A stretch of 36,102 nt of DNA, from NCBI GenBank assembly GCA_009925585.1, contig RFYK01000007.1:1-36102 (forward strand), in the 5' to 3' direction. The number at the start of each line of letters is the position of its first letter. Position 1 is the stretch's first letter. The notes beneath the pieces were generated by a model. That model was given only the letters and a program-made list of their open reading frames with translations. It did not search any database and was not told where the DNA came from. Both the position numbers and the translations under genes were made by a program. Origin of the DNA: Betaproteobacteria bacterium (GTDB taxonomy: Bacteria; Pseudomonadota; Gammaproteobacteria; Burkholderiales; Burkholderiaceae_C). Of the stretch, positions 1-7,527 are shown one piece after another.

Positions 1-53
1 GAGCAGGTGTCGGGGCAGTCGTGCGGGCAGGCGCCCAGGATGGTGGTGTTCAT
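1..53 (-). CDS. Molybdopterin oxidoreductase, N-terminal fragment (runs off window)
   Basis: Only the first 18 codons lie in the window, read leftwards from an ATG at 53. They translate as MNTTILGACPHDCPDTCS. The spacing C-x3-C-x3-C in ACPHDCPDTC is the start of the [4Fe-4S]-binding motif at the N-terminus of molybdopterin-dinucleotide oxidoreductases (the formate dehydrogenase/DMSO reductase superfamily). Members of this type usually run to about 700 residues and transfer electrons between a small substrate and the Mo-bis-MGD centre. The substrate cannot be told from this fragment. No twin-arginine signal is present, which fits a cytoplasmic enzyme. No good Shine-Dalgarno is visible upstream. 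The gene lies downstream of the toxin-antitoxin pair on the same strand, 35 bases after it. Confidence 0.8.
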   Translation of the reverse strand, partial: MNTTILGACPHDCPDTC

Positions 54-88
54 GTATGGATTGATAAAAAAGTGACGCCTTAAAGGAT

Positions 89-421
89 TTACGTGCCAGC
101 TTTACCTGGGCGACGTTTAGCTTTTGATTGAGATAAATGAAGTGAAGGTTCGACTTCCCGCTCTGTCAACCGCCCGGACACATATTTATGTAATACGCTG
201 GCAATCAAGGTTTGATAAGGCATGCCTTCTTCAAGCGCCTTGACCTGTATATCTTGTAAGTCGCCTGATGACAGCCGGATATTGACACGTCGGTCTTTGA
301 TGGCAGTGGCTCTCGCAGCCGCCTTGAACTTTGCAAGTTCAGCCTTTGTTGCAACTGACTTCAGTGTCCCGGTTTCAAATGCTGAAAGCAATTCTGTTTC
401 GTATGCATCGGTCTTAGGCAT
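89..421 (-). CDS. BrnA/CopG-type antitoxin
   Basis: This 110-residue protein resembles the CopG-like antitoxins that pair with BrnT-type toxins. Residues about 45-85 carry the ribbon-helix-helix-like region, with the typical pattern VNIRLSSGDL followed by KALEEGMPYQTLIASVLHKY. Such proteins bind the toxin and, as a dimer, bind and repress their own promoter. The N-terminal part is a charged alpha-helical region (residues 1-40) and the C-terminus is basic (SKAKRRPGK). The gene starts at an ATG that overlaps the end of the toxin gene by 8 bases, the toxin-first order usual for brnT-brnA. The family call rests on motif resemblance and on the overlapping partner. No toxicity or neutralisation can be inferred beyond that. 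Confidence 0.72.
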   Translation of the reverse strand: MPKTDAYETELLSAFETGTLKSVATKAELAKFKAAARATAIKDRRVNIRLSSGDLQDIQVKALEEGMPYQTLIASVLHKYVSGRLTEREVEPSLHLSQSKAKRRPGKAGT

Positions 422-701
422 CTAACTCACCTTTGTTCAAGTAGTCACGCGTTGCCTTTCGGCTTGGTATGACTGTCTTAAGAAAAAAATGGTCCGCTTC
501 TTCGATAAAAGGAACCAAGTACGCATAGCCTTCATTGGCGATAACAAGTACCTTTTGATTCGGGTACTTCACTGGATTCGGGTGAGAAAGTATGTCCACC
601 AACCCCCCGGATTCAATGGCAATAACCATGTTTTCGAACGAAATACCCCGCTCATACTTGAGTTGCTCGTTCTTTTCAGATCCCCAGCGAAACGGCTTCA
701 T
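414..701 (-). CDS. BrnT-like toxin (type II toxin-antitoxin)
   Basis: This 95-residue protein begins FRWGSEKNEQLKYERGISFE, which follows the BrnT (DUF497) start pattern of an aromatic-Trp, charged residues, then a G-[VI]-S-F-E turn. Its end, VIPSRKATRDYL, matches the family's C-terminal strand-helix with S-R-K/A-A. BrnT proteins have an RNase-like fold and act as ribonucleases that slow translation. The middle of this protein (ILSHPNPVKYPNQKVLVIAN) is less typical, so it may belong to a related subfamily. The gene comes first in the pair and overlaps its antitoxin by 8 bases, so the two are probably co-translated. Upstream, TAAACT near 711-716 could be part of a promoter, but no clear -35 box is present. 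Confidence 0.68.
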   Translation of the reverse strand: MKPFRWGSEKNEQLKYERGISFENMVIAIESGGLVDILSHPNPVKYPNQKVLVIANEGYAYLVPFIEEADHFFLKTVIPSRKATRDYLNKGELDA

Positions 702-929
702 AGGATCAGTTTAACCTAATGTGTGCCTTTTGTCGTCGCCAAGCGTCAGCATGGAGGCGAGGCCGGGCCTGCGGCGTTTACCGTTACAGGTAAGACTTTC
801 ACCCCATGCGCCAAACCCAGTTAGCCTCACCCGAAGCGCCTCTTTGCAAAAGGTAACTTCACCGAAGACAACCCGACATAGGCCGATCAGGTAGACTGAA
901 TCCTCCACCCCTCATTCACAGGTGTTCCC
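702..929. other. Intergenic stretch with possible dispersed-repeat character
   Basis: This 228-base gap separates the divergent toxin gene and the M20 amidohydrolase. It can be read on the minus strand as a 65-codon open frame containing LTGFGAWGESLTCNGKRRRP, which has no recognisable domain, start signal or Shine-Dalgarno. Such fragments are typical of dispersed non-coding repeats that happen to stay open. It contains a small inverted repeat, TTACC (778-782) with GGTAA (789-793). The promoters of both flanking genes should lie here, but I found no convincing -35/-10 pair. I do not call a gene. Confidence 0.35.
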
Positions 930-2120
930 ATGAAATTGCTCGACTCGATTGCCACCGAAGCCGCCAGCATTGTGGCCTTGCGCCGCGACATCCATGCCCA
1001 TCCGGAATTGTGTTTTCAAGAAAACCGCACCGCCGACTTGGTGGCTGCGCAGTTAAGCAGTTGGGGCATCGAAGTGCACCGGGGCATGGGTACCACGGGT
1101 GTGGTGGGCGTCATCAAAAACGGCACCAGTTCCCGCAGCATCGGTTTGCGCGCCGACATGGACGCCTTGCCTGTGCACGAAGCCAATACCTTTGCCCATG
1201 CCAGCCAACATCCCGGCAAGATGCACGCTTGTGGCCACGATGGCCACACCGCCATGTTGTTGGCGGCAGCTCGTCACTTGTCGCAACACAAGCACTTCGA
1301 TGGCACCGTGGTGTTGATTTTTCAGCCGGCTGAAGAAGGCGGTGGCGGTGCCAGAGAAATGATCAAAGACGGTTTGTTTGACAAGTTTCCGGTGGATGCG
1401 GTGTTTGGGCTTCACAACTGGCCCGGCATGGCAGTGGGGCAAGCCGCGGTCAGTGCCGGCCCTGTGATGGCGTCCAGCAACGAATTCAAAATCACCATCC
1501 GTGGCAAGGGTTGCCACGCGGCTTTGCCGCACAACGGCATTGACCCGGTACCCATCGCATGTGAGATGGTCCAAGCGTTTCAAACCATTGTGTCGCGCAA
1601 CATCAAACCAGTCGATGCCGGCGTGATTTCGGTCACCATGATCCATGCGGGTGACGCCACCAACGTGGTACCTGACAGTTGTGAGTTGCAAGGCACGGTA
1701 CGCACTTTCACCGTGGAGATGCTCGACATGATCGAGCGACGCATGAAAAGCATCGCTGAACATGTGAGCGCTGCGCACGAAGCCACTTGCCAATTCGAGT
1801 TTGTGCGCAATTACCCGCCAACCATCAACCATGCCAAAGAAGCCGACTTCACTCGCAGTGTGTTGGCCGATATCGTGGGTGAAGACAACGTGCTCGCCCA
1901 AGAGCCCACCATGGGCGCTGAAGACTTCTCTTACATGTTGTTGAAAAAACCAGGCACCTATTTCTTCTTGGCCAATGGCGATGGCCAGCACCGGGAAATG
2001 GGCCACGGTGGCGGCCCTTGCACCTTGCACAACCCCAGTTACGACTTCAACGATGACTTGATCCCGCTGGGCGGCACGATTTGGGTGCGCATGGTGGAAA
2101 AATTCTTGGCCAAAGCTTGA
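930..2120 (+). CDS. M20D-family amidohydrolase (hippurate hydrolase / IAA-amino acid hydrolase type)
   Basis: This 396-residue cytoplasmic metallopeptidase is full length for M20D (about 380-400). It hydrolyses N-acyl or aryl amides of amino acids, in the hippuricase, aminoacylase or IAA-conjugate hydrolase group. Two metal ions should be bound by C101 and H103 in HACGHDGH, E136 in FQPAEEGGGG, H162 in GLHNWPG and H367 in TLHNPSYDF, all of which are present. The family starts LRRDIHAHPEL and has a dimerisation lid domain at about residues 185-295 (KGCHAALPHNGIDPV). No signal peptide is present. The gene stands alone, preceded by CAGGTG as a weak Shine-Dalgarno, and converges on the TetR gene. 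The substrate is not identifiable from sequence; hippurate hydrolase is the usual automatic name. Confidence 0.9.
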   Translation: MKLLDSIATEAASIVALRRDIHAHPELCFQENRTADLVAAQLSSWGIEVHRGMGTTGVVGVIKNGTSSRSIGLRADMDALPVHEANTFAHASQHPGKMHACGHDGHTAMLLAAARHLSQHKHFDGTVVLIFQPAEEGGGGAREMIKDGLFDKFPVDAVFGLHNWPGMAVGQAAVSAGPVMASSNEFKITIRGKGCHAALPHNGIDPVPIACEMVQAFQTIVSRNIKPVDAGVISVTMIHAGDATNVVPDSCELQGTVRTFTVEMLDMIERRMKSIAEHVSAAHEATCQFEFVRNYPPTINHAKEADFTRSVLADIVGEDNVLAQEPTMGAEDFSYMLLKKPGTYFFLANGDGQHREMGHGGGPCTLHNPSYDFNDDLIPLGGTIWVRMVEKFLAKA

Positions 2121-2134
2121 GTGATTGACACTCA
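2118..2134. terminator. Short hairpin spanning two convergent stop codons
   Basis: TGAGTG (2118-2123) and CACTCA (2129-2134) form a perfect 6-bp stem with a 5-base loop. The left arm begins with the amidohydrolase stop TGA, and the right arm ends with the TetR stop read on the other strand. No T-tract follows on either side, so it is at best a weak bidirectional terminator. Confidence 0.3.
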
Positions 2135-2779
2135 GCCGTAAACCTTGATCAAGGATTGCAACTGCGTTTTGGGTTGCGGATTCAAGTAAGGTAGCAACAC
2201 GCTCAGCACTTGCTGAGCCCCGCGCAACGCGCTGCGGTTGGCGTTCGCGTCTTCCATGGCGTGCCTCGGGTCTTGCACATATTCATAACTCAACCACCAG
2301 GTCAACATCACTACCATGTGAATGGCGCAACGCTGTTGCTCGGTGGCGGTTTGCGTCAGTAATCCATGCGTTTGCAAACCACGGAGCAGTTTGACAAACG
2401 CCTGCTCTTGGCGTTGCAACACTTCTTTGACTTGCGATTCAAGGTGTCTGTTTTTGCTGAGCAAATCATTCAAGTCGCGGTAGATGAAACGGTGGGCCCA
2501 AATCAACTCGAACACGCTGTGCATGAAAAACCAAGCATGTTCAAGGTCTTGGACATCTGCGGCCGCTGGCAACAAATGGCGCATGCGTGCTTCAAATTCA
2601 TCGAACAGCGCATTGACCAACATTTCTTTGCTGGGGAAGTGATAAAAAAGGTTGCCAGGGCTGATGCCCATGTCCGAGGCGATCAGCGTGGTGGCGACAT
2701 TGGGTTCGCCGAACCGGTTGAACAGGCTCAGCGTGGTCGACAAAATGCGCTCGGCCGTGCGGCGCGGCGGTTTTTTCAC
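2132..2779 (-). CDS. TetR/AcrR-family transcriptional regulator
   Basis: This 215-residue regulator has a TetR-type helix-turn-helix at about residues 8-55. It opens AERILSTTLSLFNRFGE and has the recognition part SPGNLFYHFPSKEML, which is a very standard TetR sequence. The rest is an all-helical ligand and dimerisation domain containing several Trp and Tyr residues (WFFMHSVFELIWAH, VVMLTWWLSYEY) that would line a hydrophobic pocket. It starts 3 bases after the stop of the phasin gene on the same strand, so the two are almost certainly one transcript. This suggests control of polyhydroxyalkanoate granule or fatty-acid functions, but that is inference from position. The start ATG is supported by the HTH lying at the expected distance from it. 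Confidence 0.85.
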   Translation of the reverse strand: MKKPPRRTAERILSTTLSLFNRFGEPNVATTLIASDMGISPGNLFYHFPSKEMLVNALFDEFEARMRHLLPAAADVQDLEHAWFFMHSVFELIWAHRFIYRDLNDLLSKNRHLESQVKEVLQRQEQAFVKLLRGLQTHGLLTQTATEQQRCAIHMVVMLTWWLSYEYVQDPRHAMEDANANRSALRGAQQVLSVLLPYLNPQPKTQLQSLIKVYG

Positions 2780-2782
2780 CCG

Positions 2783-3205
2783 TCAGCCTTTGGACCCGGA
2801 TTTGCCCACGCTGTCTTTGAGCGCTTGCAGCTCTGCCTCCAAGGCGCTCACGCGGGCTTGCAGCGCCGCCATGTCTTGGGCGTCGGGCAAGCCCAACTGG
2901 TGCAATGCCTTGGCTACGCGCTCTTCAAAAATACCCTCCAAACGGTCAAACTGGCTGCTGGCGCGCTGACCCATGTCGCTGGCCATGGCGCTGGCTTTGG
3001 CCGCCGCTTCGGCCACTTTGGCTTGGGCTTGCAGCGTGGTTTCTTGCAATTTGCTGCCTTCTTTGACCAGCGACTCAAACACCTTGCCGCCCTCTTGTTG
3101 GGCCTTGGCAAATGCCCCTAAGCCCGCTTGCCAGATTTGCTGGGCGGATTGCTTCATTTGTTCACTCATCTGCTGGGGGTCAAATTCCGGTGGTTTGCTG
3201 GCCAT
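2783..3205 (-). CDS. Phasin-like polyhydroxyalkanoate granule-associated protein
   Basis: This 140-residue protein is nearly all helix, rich in Ala, Gln, Glu and Lys. It matches PhaF/PhaI-type granule-associated proteins: the early stretch QQIWQAGLGAFAKAQQEGGK, followed by FESLVKEGSKL, is characteristic. The middle (residues about 55-85, LQAQAKVAEAAAKASAMA) is an amphipathic helix able to coat a hydrophobic granule. The C-terminal VSALEAELQALKDS is a short heptad coiled coil probably used for oligomerisation. There is no Lys/Ala-rich histone-like tail, so it resembles PhaI more than PhaF. The start is supported by GAGGAG about 9 bases upstream. It is divergent from the RfaH-like gene and co-directional with the TetR gene. 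Binding to PHA granules is family knowledge, not seen here; no PHA synthase is in the window. Confidence 0.8.
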   Translation of the reverse strand: MASKPPEFDPQQMSEQMKQSAQQIWQAGLGAFAKAQQEGGKVFESLVKEGSKLQETTLQAQAKVAEAAAKASAMASDMGQRASSQFDRLEGIFEERVAKALHQLGLPDAQDMAALQARVSALEAELQALKDSVGKSGSKG

Positions 3206-3293
3206 GGCGGTGCTCCTCGGGGGGTGTCGTTTGTCAAATTAAGCGGTTTACAATGGGTTTGAATCCACCAGAGGTTTTACCTCAACCACGCCC

Positions 3294-3779
3294 ATGCATT
3301 GGTACGCCATTCATTCAAAGCCCCGACAGGAAGAACGTGCATTGGACAACCTGCAAAGACAGGGGTTTGAAGCATGGCTGCCGATGTTGACGGTTGAAAA
3401 AGTCTTGCGCGGCAAATTGGTTCAAGTCACCGAACCCATGTTCAGCCGTTATTTGTTCATTCGACTCGACACCGAACAAACCAACTGGTCTCCGATCCGT
3501 TCCACGCTGGGCGTGAGCCGTTTGGTCAGTTTTGGCAACCGCCCTGCGGTGGTGGGCGACGAATTGATCGAAGCCTTGCAAACCGTGCCCGCACGTGCAC
3601 CCGAGCGTTTGTTTCAACCGGGGCAGTCGATCAAAATTGTCAGCGGTCCGCTCAAAGGGCTGGAAGGCATTTTTCAACAGGCTGACGGCGAGCATCGCGC
3701 GATGGTGTTGATTGATTTACTGAACAAGCAACACCGCGTCACCACCCCGATGCAAGATTTAAGACCCGCCTCGCTCTGA
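3294..3779 (+). CDS. rfaH: RfaH-like NusG-paralogue antitermination factor
   Basis: This 161-residue protein is the length of RfaH (162 in E. coli). It starts MHWYAIHSKPRQEERALDNL, the typical NGN-domain opening of RfaH, in which W-Y-[AV] and a K-P-[RK]-[QE]-E segment recur. Residues 1 to about 100 form the NGN domain that rides on RNA polymerase. Residues about 108-161 form a KOW domain (GQSIKIVSGPLKGLEGIF). RfaH-type factors let polymerase read through long surface-polysaccharide operons and recruit ribosomes. Here it immediately precedes uppS-like, NYN and rfb genes, which fits that job. There is no good Shine-Dalgarno near the ATG. GAGG (3271-3274) lies 19 bases upstream and can pair with CCTC (3280-3283). 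I found no copy of the E. coli-type ops pause element. Confidence 0.82.
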   Translation: MHWYAIHSKPRQEERALDNLQRQGFEAWLPMLTVEKVLRGKLVQVTEPMFSRYLFIRLDTEQTNWSPIRSTLGVSRLVSFGNRPAVVGDELIEALQTVPARAPERLFQPGQSIKIVSGPLKGLEGIFQQADGEHRAMVLIDLLNKQHRVTTPMQDLRPASL

Positions 3780-3784
3780 TCGAC

Positions 3785-4567
3785 ATGGCCAATTCGCTGC
3801 AACACATCGCCATCATCATGGACGGCAACGGACGCTGGGCCAAGAAGCGATTGATGCCGCGCACCGTGGGTCATGTGAAAGGGGCCGCCAATGTTCGCCA
3901 GATGGTCAAGGCCTGTGCTGATGAAGGCGTGTCTTACCTGACCTTGTTTGCCTTCAGTTCAGAAAATTGGCGACGACCGCCAGAAGAAATCAGCGCATTG
4001 ATGGGTTTGTTTTTGCAATACCTTGAAAGCGAAGTGGCAGAAATGAAAGCCGCAGGTATTCGCTTGCGTGTCATTGGTGACCGCAGCGCGTTTGCGCCGC
4101 TGTTGCAATCGCGGATTGACCAAGCCGAGCAAGAAACCGCGCACAACTCGCGTTTGCATTTGACGATTGCCGCCAACTATGGCGGTCAATGGGATGTGTT
4201 GAATGCGATGCGGTCTTGGCAAGCCGCCAACCCCGGCAAACAACTGCAAGACTTGGACGCCGGTGGTCTGGCCGCGCATTTGAGTACCGCCGACTTGCCT
4301 GACCCTGAGTTATTGATCAGAACCGGTGGCGAATCCCGCATCAGCAATTTTTTGCTCTGGCAAACCGCTTACACCGAGTTGTATTTCACCGATGCGTTTT
4401 GGCCAGATTTTGATGCGGCGGCATTGAAACAAGCGATCCATTGGTTTGAGCAACGGGTACGCCGTTTTGGCCGCACCGATGAACAAGTGTCTGCGAACCC
4501 CGCGGCCGCACCTGGTGAACAGTTGTCGACAGCCCCTTTGGTGCCCCCTGCATTCAAGATCAGCTAA
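3785..4567 (+). CDS. uppS: UppS-family isoprenyl diphosphate synthase (cis-prenyltransferase)
   Basis: This 260-residue enzyme adds isopentenyl diphosphate units in cis to farnesyl diphosphate. That makes undecaprenyl diphosphate, the lipid carrier for peptidoglycan and surface polysaccharides. Diagnostic motifs are all present: IIMDGNGRWA with catalytic D13, H30 in GH, FAFSSENWRRP (56-65), and the binding segment IRTGGESRISNFLLWQ (178-193). It begins 6 bases after the RfaH-like gene. The housekeeping uppS normally sits near frr, cdsA and dxr, none of which is here, so this may be a second copy serving polysaccharide synthesis; that is inference. The last 35 residues, rich in Ala, Pro and Ser (VSANPAAAPGEQLSTAP), extend beyond the core and look disordered. 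Confidence 0.92.
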   Translation: MANSLQHIAIIMDGNGRWAKKRLMPRTVGHVKGAANVRQMVKACADEGVSYLTLFAFSSENWRRPPEEISALMGLFLQYLESEVAEMKAAGIRLRVIGDRSAFAPLLQSRIDQAEQETAHNSRLHLTIAANYGGQWDVLNAMRSWQAANPGKQLQDLDAGGLAAHLSTADLPDPELLIRTGGESRISNFLLWQTAYTELYFTDAFWPDFDAAALKQAIHWFEQRVRRFGRTDEQVSANPAAAPGEQLSTAPLVPPAFKIS

Positions 4568-4575
4568 TATTCGGG

Positions 4576-4610
4576 TTGCAGGCTTAGTCATTAGTTTCGG
4601 GTGCCTGCAA
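4576..4610 (+). other. Inverted repeat between uppS and the NYN gene
   Basis: TTGCAGGC (4576-4583) and GCCTGCAA (4603-4610) form a perfect 8-bp stem with a 19-base loop, starting 8 bases after the uppS-like stop. No T-run follows, so it is not a standard intrinsic terminator. It could be an operator, an RNA-processing site, or a partial attenuator that RfaH-type antitermination overcomes. The function is not shown by the sequence. Confidence 0.4.
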
Positions 4611-4674
4611 TGACCCATCGACGGATCACCCGCTGTCATTTCCCATTAGCTTTCAAAGCAACAGGTAAAGATAC

Positions 4675-5538
4675 ATGAAGAACGAGTCACGCCCTCCCCA
4701 TCCACGCAAAGACAACACACCCTCGCGCACAGGCCGTTGCATGGCATTGATAGACAGCAATTACATGGCTTGGTTGCTGCGCCAGTCCACTGACGCAGCG
4801 ACAGAGCCCGAGACTTACAACCGAATGGCATTGATTCCTTCGTTGGCCCAAGCCCTCAAAGGCGCCGGTTTGGCGTTGGATATTCAACGCGTTTATTGGT
4901 ACACAGACAATCCCGATACCCAATTTCCACACGACCAAATCGTTCGTGCGCTGGATGCGGCCGGTGGTGAACCTGGTGATGTGGTTTTCCAGTCCATGTC
5001 GTCAGACATTGCGCGTTTGGCGCAGCACCATGCTTGTGAACATTTGCTGGTGGCCAGCGATGACGACCGCTTGACCGCCGTCATCGACGACGCGCAATTG
5101 CACGGTTTGAGCGTGTATTTGCTGGCCGATGAATCTGCCCGTCACATGGACCAGTTGGTGACAGAAGACCCTGCTTGGTGCCGTTTGTTGGCGCAAGCCG
5201 ACCGTCGCGTGTTGTTGTTGCCGCAAGCCGCGCGTGAACTCACCGCTGCACCGCGTGCGCCTGCCGCGCCCGCCACGCCGCAAGACCCTGAATTGGTTCG
5301 CGGCAAATTGTTGGAAGTGGTCAGCCAATGGTGGGATGACGAACCCGAGGATTTGCGTGAAGACTTGCGTGACGAGCTGCGTGGCAGCCACGGCATTCCG
5401 CAAGAAGTTGATCGCCACATGCTGTTGCGCGTGCGTCGCGCGCTTGACCGGCCACTGAGCTTTCCCGAGAAAAAAATACTGCGTGAAATGGTTCGCACCA
5501 CAGTCTTGGGCATCACGGAAGAGAGCATGCCTGTATGA
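4675..5538 (+). CDS. NYN-domain protein (putative PIN-like ribonuclease)
   Basis: This is a 287-residue protein. Residues about 22-185 form an NYN (LabA/limkain, PIN-like) domain: MALIDSNYM gives D27 and N29, [10 protein letters not shown] gives D111, and [17 protein letters not shown] gives D129, D131 and D138. These are the acidic residues that bind metal in this nuclease fold. An Ala/Pro linker (about 188-203) leads to a charged helical C-terminal domain ([18 protein letters not shown]) that I do not recognise. A 20-residue basic, hydrophilic tail precedes the domain. AGGTAAAG upstream supports the start. Its stop overlaps the rfbB start as ATGA, so the two are translationally coupled. An RNA-directed role inside a polysaccharide operon is unexpected. 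Possible jobs are processing the operon's own mRNA or tRNA/RNA turnover; neither is shown. Confidence 0.75.
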   Translation: MKNESRPPHPRKDNTPSRTGRCMALIDSNYMAWLLRQSTDAATEPETYNRMALIPSLAQALKGAGLALDIQRVYWYTDNPDTQFPHDQIVRALDAAGGEPGDVVFQSMSSDIARLAQHHACEHLLVASDDDRLTAVIDDAQLHGLSVYLLADESARHMDQLVTEDPAWCRLLAQADRRVLLLPQAARELTAAPRAPAAPATPQDPELVRGKLLEVVSQWWDDEPEDLREDLRDELRGSHGIPQEVDRHMLLRVRRALDRPLSFPEKKILREMVRTTVLGITEESMPV

Positions 5539-6596
5539 CCCTGCTGGTGACCGGCGGTGCCGGTTTCATCGGCAGTAATTTTGTTCACCACTGGCTCGCT
5601 GAACACGACGAGCCATTGGTCAATTTAGACAAACTCACTTACGCAGGTAATTTGGGCAATTTGCAAGCCTTGGCCCAAGACAAGCGCCATGTGTTTGTGC
5701 AAGGTGACATTGGCGACACCGCTTTGGTTTCGCAACTCTTGCAACACTACCAACCGCGTGCGGTGCTGCATTTTGCGGCCGAATCGCATGTGGACCGGTC
5801 CATTCACGGCCCGCTGGATTTCATCCAAACCAACGTCGTGGGCACGGGTCACTTGCTGGAATCCGTGCGCGCATATTGGGGTGCTTTGGCTGCCGATCCA
5901 CAACACCGTTTTCGTTTTTTGCATGTCAGCACGGACGAGGTGTACGGCAGTCTGTCCCCGGATGCGGTGGCGTTCACTGAAACACACCCCTATGAACCCA
6001 ACAGCCCCTATGCGGCCAGCAAAGCATCGTCAGACCATTTGGTTCGCGCTTGGCACCACACCTACGGCTTGCCGGTGCTCACCACGAATTGCAGCAATAA
6101 CTATGGCCCGTTTCATTTCCCTGAAAAACTGATTCCTTTGGTGATTCACCATGCGTTGGCAGGCAAACCCTTGCCGGTGTATGGCGATGGCATGCAGGTG
6201 CGTGATTGGTTGTATGTGCAAGACCATTGCCGCGCCATCGAACGGGTGTTGCAAGCGGGTACCCCAGGTGAAACTTACAACATCGGCGGCTGGAACGAAA
6301 AGCCCAATATTGAAGTGGTACGCACGGTGTGTCACTTGTTGGATGAATTGCAACCGCGTGGAGACGGCCAATCGTATGCCGAACAAATCACCTTTGTGAA
6401 AGACCGTGCGGGGCACGACAGACGCTACGCCATTGATGCGCGAAAGATCAACGACACCCTGGGTTGGCGACCGGTGGAAACCTTCGAAACCGGCTTGCGC
6501 AAAACCGTGCAGTGGTATTTGAACCATGCCGATTGGGTCAGCAGCGTGACCAGCGGTGCTTATCGCCAATGGGTCGACCTGCAGTATGGCGGCTGA
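5535..6596 (+). CDS. rfbB: dTDP-glucose 4,6-dehydratase
   Basis: RfbB/RmlB converts dTDP-D-glucose to dTDP-4-keto-6-deoxyglucose, step 2 of dTDP-L-rhamnose synthesis in the cytoplasm. The 353-residue length is normal. It is an extended [13 protein letters not shown] (7-16) binds [13 protein letters not shown] (81-90) is characteristic, STDEVYG gives catalytic T133-D134-E135, and YAASK gives Y159 and K163. The sugar-nucleotide region [17 protein letters not shown] is intact. The start overlaps the NYN stop by ATGA. The next gene, rfbD, starts inside its last codons. The gene appears intact, so the dehydratase step is likely functional even though rfbA downstream is broken. Confidence 0.96.
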   Translation: MTLLVTGGAGFIGSNFVHHWLAEHDEPLVNLDKLTYAGNLGNLQALAQDKRHVFVQGDIGDTALVSQLLQHYQPRAVLHFAAESHVDRSIHGPLDFIQTNVVGTGHLLESVRAYWGALAADPQHRFRFLHVSTDEVYGSLSPDAVAFTETHPYEPNSPYAASKASSDHLVRAWHHTYGLPVLTTNCSNNYGPFHFPEKLIPLVIHHALAGKPLPVYGDGMQVRDWLYVQDHCRAIERVLQAGTPGETYNIGGWNEKPNIEVVRTVCHLLDELQPRGDGQSYAEQITFVKDRAGHDRRYAIDARKINDTLGWRPVETFETGLRKTVQWYLNHADWVSSVTSGAYRQWVDLQYGG

Positions 6597-7488
6597 ACCC
6601 GTTCTGGTATTGGGTGCCACGGGACAATTGGGCCATGCGTTGTGTCAGGCGCTGATCGCATCTGGGCGATCGGTGGTGGCTTGGACCCGCGCCGATATCG
6701 ACGTCAGTCAACTGTCTGCCCTGCGTGAGCGAATCGCGCAACTCAAGCCCCGCTGGATCATCAACGCCGCGGCCTACACCGCGGTCGATCAGGCCGAAAC
6801 CGAACCTGCACTGGCCCAAGTGGTCAACGCGCAGATGCCTGGCATGTTGGCCGACCAAGCGAAAACCACTGGCGCGGCGCTGATGCATTTCTCCAGTGAC
6901 TACGTGTTCAACGGCCGTTCAACCCGCCCTTATCTGGAATCCGATGCCACCGACCCGTTGTCGGTGTATGGCCACAGCAAACGCGATGGTGATGCCGCGG
7001 TGCAAGCCAGCGGCGCGCGCCATTTGATTTTTCGCACCTCGTGGGTGGTGTCATCCCACGGTCAAAATTTTTTGAAGACCATGTTGCGCTTGGCGTCAGA
7101 GCGCGAGACGCTGAATGTGGTGTCTGACCAGTCAGGCGTGCCGACCGCAGCAACATGGTTGGCCGATGTGGCGTTGAACGCCATGACCATGGCTGACAGC
7201 GCGGGCTTGAATGGCTTGTTCCATGCCACCCCCAGCGGACACACTACCTGGCATGGTTATGCCCAATATGTGTTGTCGCAAGCGGCCGCCAAGGGCTGGG
7301 CTTTGAAAGCCTCTGCCGCGCAAGTGCATCCCATCGCCACCACACAATACCCTTTGCCGGCGAAGCGTCCGGCCTACGGTTTGCTCGACAGCGGTTTGCT
7401 CGCCAATGCCTTGGGCATGCCCTTGCCCGATTGGAAAACCGGGGTTGACCAAGTGCTGGACCGTTTATCTGCCGACATGCGAACCTGA
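6586..7488 (+). CDS. rfbD: dTDP-4-dehydrorhamnose reductase
   Basis: RfbD/RmlD reduces dTDP-4-keto-L-rhamnose to dTDP-L-rhamnose with NAD(P)H, the last step of the pathway. The chosen ATG at 6586 gives [16 protein letters not shown] and 300 residues, the usual length; the open frame extends 10 codons upstream but those lie inside rfbB. Motifs are GATGQLG (10-16), [11 protein letters not shown] (61-71), SSDYVFNG (103-110) and YGHSK (Y128, K132). The family more often has S-T-D-Y at the catalytic position; here it is S-S-D-Y, with Ser in place of Thr, a conservative change. It overlaps rfbB by 11 bases, indicating coupled translation. No clear Shine-Dalgarno is present, which fits coupling. Confidence 0.94.
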   Translation: MAAEPVLVLGATGQLGHALCQALIASGRSVVAWTRADIDVSQLSALRERIAQLKPRWIINAAAYTAVDQAETEPALAQVVNAQMPGMLADQAKTTGAALMHFSSDYVFNGRSTRPYLESDATDPLSVYGHSKRDGDAAVQASGARHLIFRTSWVVSSHGQNFLKTMLRLASERETLNVVSDQSGVPTAATWLADVALNAMTMADSAGLNGLFHATPSGHTTWHGYAQYVLSQAAAKGWALKASAAQVHPIATTQYPLPAKRPAYGLLDSGLLANALGMPLPDWKTGVDQVLDRLSADMRT

Positions 7489-7527
7489 AATGGAAGTGAC
7501 TGACACCATGAATGCATTGGAGACCTC

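Noticed and set aside
1053-2030. Long open frame on the minus strand inside the M20D amidohydrolase
   Set aside because: The encoded peptide is His/Arg-rich with no domain, and the plus-strand frame has a complete catalytic set. It is an antisense shadow produced by codon bias.
2366-3121. Open frame of 251 codons on the plus strand across the TetR and phasin genes
   Set aside because: It crosses two well-supported minus-strand genes and has no domain or ribosome site.
3226-3254. Promoter for the RfaH-like gene using TACAAT (3249-3254)
   Set aside because: The -10 is good but no -35 with acceptable spacing is present; the evidence is too thin for a feature.
3206-4674. E. coli-type ops element for RfaH recruitment
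   Set aside because: I looked for GGCGGTAG-like sequence ahead of and within the gaps of the rfb block and found none.
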